Assembly: GCA_937889225.1 (NCBI GenBank)
Contig: CALAST010000057.1
Coordinates: forward strand, 1-42,853
Direction of reading: 5' to 3'
Length of the DNA: 42,853 bases
Source: an uncultured Lachnobacterium sp.
GTDB lineage: Bacteria > Bacillota > Clostridia > Lachnospirales > Lachnospiraceae
Each line of letters begins with the position of its first letter. The first letter of the stretch is position 1. The notes under the pieces are model-generated. The model saw only the letters and a list, made by a program, of their open reading frames with translations. It was not told the DNA's origin and did no database searches. Both the position numbers and the translations under genes were made by a program. Below are positions 41,134-42,853 of this stretch, piece after piece.

Positions 41134-42853
41134 ATGAAAAACAAGAAATTGCTGACAGGAATGTTAGCCACAGTATTGTCTGTAAGTATGCTTTGCTCAA
41201 ATGCGAATATGCTACAGGCACAGGAAACAACACAGGCAAGTGAGATTGCCACACAAACAGAAGATGAAGTAATTTTAAATGATGAAACAGGTATACCGGA
41301 CGAAAATCTGTATAACGCTATCTTAAAAAAAGCAGATAGTAATGGAGATGGAGTTTTAACTGTTTCAGAAGCGGAACTTGTGACTGAGATATGGGTATGG
41401 GATGCAGGAGTGCAAAATTTACAGGGAATACAATATTGTAAAAATTTGGAGACTCTTAGTCTAAATCGTGATGAAGATGACGAAAAAAATCAAATTAGTG
41501 ATATTACTCCATTAGCAGGACTGTTAAATTTAAAAAGTCTTTCTTTAAGTGGAAATCAAATTAATGATATTAGTGCATTAGCAGGGCTGTTAAATTTAAA
41601 AAGTCTTTCTTTAGGTGAAAATCAAATAAGTGATATTAGTTCGTTGGCAGAAATGGAAAATTTAGAAAGTGTTGAATTAGCGGGAAATCAAATAAAAGAT
41701 GTTAGTGCATTGACCGGGAAAAATTTATGGTGTCTTGATTTATCGCATAATCCATTGGATGAAAATGCAATTGATGTTATTTCTAATATAGTTTCTATTG
41801 AAGAATTATATTTGGCAGGAACTCAATTAACTAATGAAGATGTAAAAAAATTAGCAAATTTGAATAGATTAGCAGGGTTCGATCTTTCAGATAATCAAAT
41901 TAGTGATATTAGTTCATTGGATAATATTTGGAAATATGTATATTTGATTGATTTATCGAACAATCAAATTAGTGATGTAAGTGTATTAGCAGGGTTAGGT
42001 GGTACTGCTTGCAGATTTGATTTATCTTATAATCAAATTAGTGATGTAACACCGTTAGCAGATAACCATATTCATTTGCTTAATTTGTCGAATAATCAAA
42101 TTAGTGAGTTTCCATTATTACATAGTACATGGCAACTTGATTTGTCGAATAATCAAATCAGTGATATTACGTTATTAGCAGGTTATACTGGTAACTTAGT
42201 TGATCTATCAAATAATCAAATTAGTGAATTGGTTGCTTTTGGATGGATAAACAATTTAAATTTATCAGGTAATCAGATAAAAAATATTAGTGTGTTGGAA
42301 ACTATTGCAGGTGATGAGGAATATATGGAAAATTGGAGTGATATTTCATTAAACTTGTCCAATAATCAAATAACGGATATTACACCTTTAACGGATAATC
42401 CGATACTTACAGATACTATGAGGCTGCTGGATTTGTCGAATAATAAAATCCGTGATATTACATCGTTTGAGACTGCAGAATTTAGCAATTTATGTGAATT
42501 GGATTTATCCAATAATAATATTCGTGATATCAGTGCGTTAGAGGGATTGAAAGAAATAGAAATGGACGGAAGCCCATGTAAAATCATTACAGATGGAAAT
42601 CCTATCGGTGAACCAGAAGTACCGACTGAACCGGAAGAACCGAGTGAACCAGAGAAACCAAGTGAGCCGGAGCAACCAAGCAAACCGGAAGTGCCAAGTG
42701 AGCCGGAAAAGCCAACAGAACCGGAACAGCCAATTTATAATGCAGATGATTTTGCAGAATTATTAGAAACACAGAATATTGTAGTAAAACCAAATGATTA
42801 TGTAACCATTACTTTTGAAAAAGGAAGTAAATTAAATGATACAAACGGAAAAA
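41134..42853 (+). CDS. Leucine-rich-repeat surface protein with EF-hand-like motif (partial)
   Basis: An exported protein running off the right edge; 573 codons are present and no stop. Signal peptide: NKKLLTGMLATVLSVSMLCS with likely cleavage near residue 30. Residues 68-79 match an EF-hand-like calcium loop (DSNGDGVLTVSE). From about 90 to 480 are about 15-17 repeats of 20-26 residues of the form LxLSxNQISDISxLAxLxNL, close to internalin-type LRRs, then a Pro/Glu-rich linker PSEPEKPSEPEQPSKPE (about 490-535) and the start of another domain. The ATG has GGAGG eight bases upstream. The gene is richer in AT than its neighbours, and a large structured RNA lies directly upstream. Such proteins bind host or bacterial surfaces; the anchor must lie beyond the window. 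Confidence 0.93.
   Translation, partial: MKNKKLLTGMLATVLSVSMLCSNANMLQAQETTQASEIATQTEDEVILNDETGIPDENLYNAILKKADSNGDGVLTVSEAELVTEIWVWDAGVQNLQGIQYCKNLETLSLNRDEDDEKNQISDITPLAGLLNLKSLSLSGNQINDISALAGLLNLKSLSLGENQISDISSLAEMENLESVELAGNQIKDVSALTGKNLWCLDLSHNPLDENAIDVISNIVSIEELYLAGTQLTNEDVKKLANLNRLAGFDLSDNQISDISSLDNIWKYVYLIDLSNNQISDVSVLAGLGGTACRFDLSYNQISDVTPLADNHIHLLNLSNNQISEFPLLHSTWQLDLSNNQISDITLLAGYTGNLVDLSNNQISELVAFGWINNLNLSGNQIKNISVLETIAGDEEYMENWSDISLNLSNNQITDITPLTDNPILTDTMRLLDLSNNKIRDITSFETAEFSNLCELDLSNNNIRDISALEGLKEIEMDGSPCKIITDGNPIGEPEVPTEPEEPSEPEKPSEPEQPSKPEVPSEPEKPTEPEQPIYNADDFAELLETQNIVVKPNDYVTITFEKGSKLNDTNGK

Noticed and set aside
41460..42560. Repetitive DNA that could be mistaken for a CRISPR or tandem array
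   Set aside because: The periodicity is that of codons for leucine-rich repeats (about 20-26 residues), not exact direct repeats with spacers.
42366..42793. Minus-strand Gly/Ser-rich and Val/Leu/Pro-rich frames
   Set aside because: These are shadows of the LRR and Pro/Glu-rich repeats of the plus-strand gene.

Overview
The window looks like a chromosomal segment of a spore-forming, gut-type Clostridia, most likely Lachnospiraceae. The signs are an AT-rich sequence with strong AGGAGG ribosome binding sites, a GerA spore-germinant-receptor operon, a tRNA-controlled (T-box) ileS leader, a YesM/YesN-type two-component system, DnaE, PfkA and IspE of Clostridia type, and leucine-rich-repeat surface proteins. 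There is no rRNA, no CRISPR array, no phage and no intact transposase. Almost all genes lie on the minus strand; the plus-strand exceptions are pncB, a small exported-type or unknown Ala-rich protein, a tRNA-Leu and the LRR protein at the right edge.

Layout. 0-9 kb: a small unknown protein, a SpoU-type RNA methyltransferase, pfkA (with an altered catalytic motif), dnaE, a membrane-anchored GH25 lysozyme and a TraX-like membrane protein. 9-15.5 kb: glycogen phosphorylase directly behind ileS, both downstream of a clear T-box leader with a near-consensus promoter. 15.5-19 kb: a methyl-accepting chemotaxis protein and divergent pncB (NAD salvage). 19-26.5 kb: a TRAP transporter (dctP-dctQ-dctM), a second lone DctP-like binding protein, and a YesM/YesN-type sensor kinase/response regulator pair. 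Between the lone DctP and dctM lies a complete type I toxin-antitoxin cassette: a 38-aa holin-like toxin, its promoter, an SD-masking 5' leader, a convergent antisense RNA with its own promoter and terminator. 26.8-34.4 kb: a family 2 glycosyltransferase, mutY, a small CmpB-like membrane protein, a gerA operon with a short gerC, and a FCD-type GntR regulator. 34.5-40.1 kb: ispE, a plus-strand unknown protein and a heterodimeric ABC exporter. 40.1-42.9 kb: two divergent tRNA-Leu genes (anticodons AAG and CAG), a roughly 370-nt highly structured untranslated RNA with its own promoter and terminator, and an LRR/EF-hand-like surface protein cut by the window end.

Three things deserve most attention. 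(1) The 40.70-41.13 kb RNA: several long helices, an intrinsic terminator, and mutually exclusive pairings reaching the ribosome binding site of the LRR gene, so it is either a stand-alone ornate ncRNA or a large unknown leader switch. (2) The type I toxin-antitoxin cassette at 20.29-20.62 kb, too small for ordinary gene calling. (3) A family of short palindromic repeats (core GCGGATATTCGCAATCCGC plus TTCGCTACTTGCTC) with about six copies, several of which sit inside or at the 3' ends of genes: one is inserted in frame in mutY, another supplies the mutY stop codon, another encodes the C-terminus of the CmpB-like protein and another abuts the stop of the shortened gerC. All functional statements rest on reading the sequence; no database search or folding program was run.
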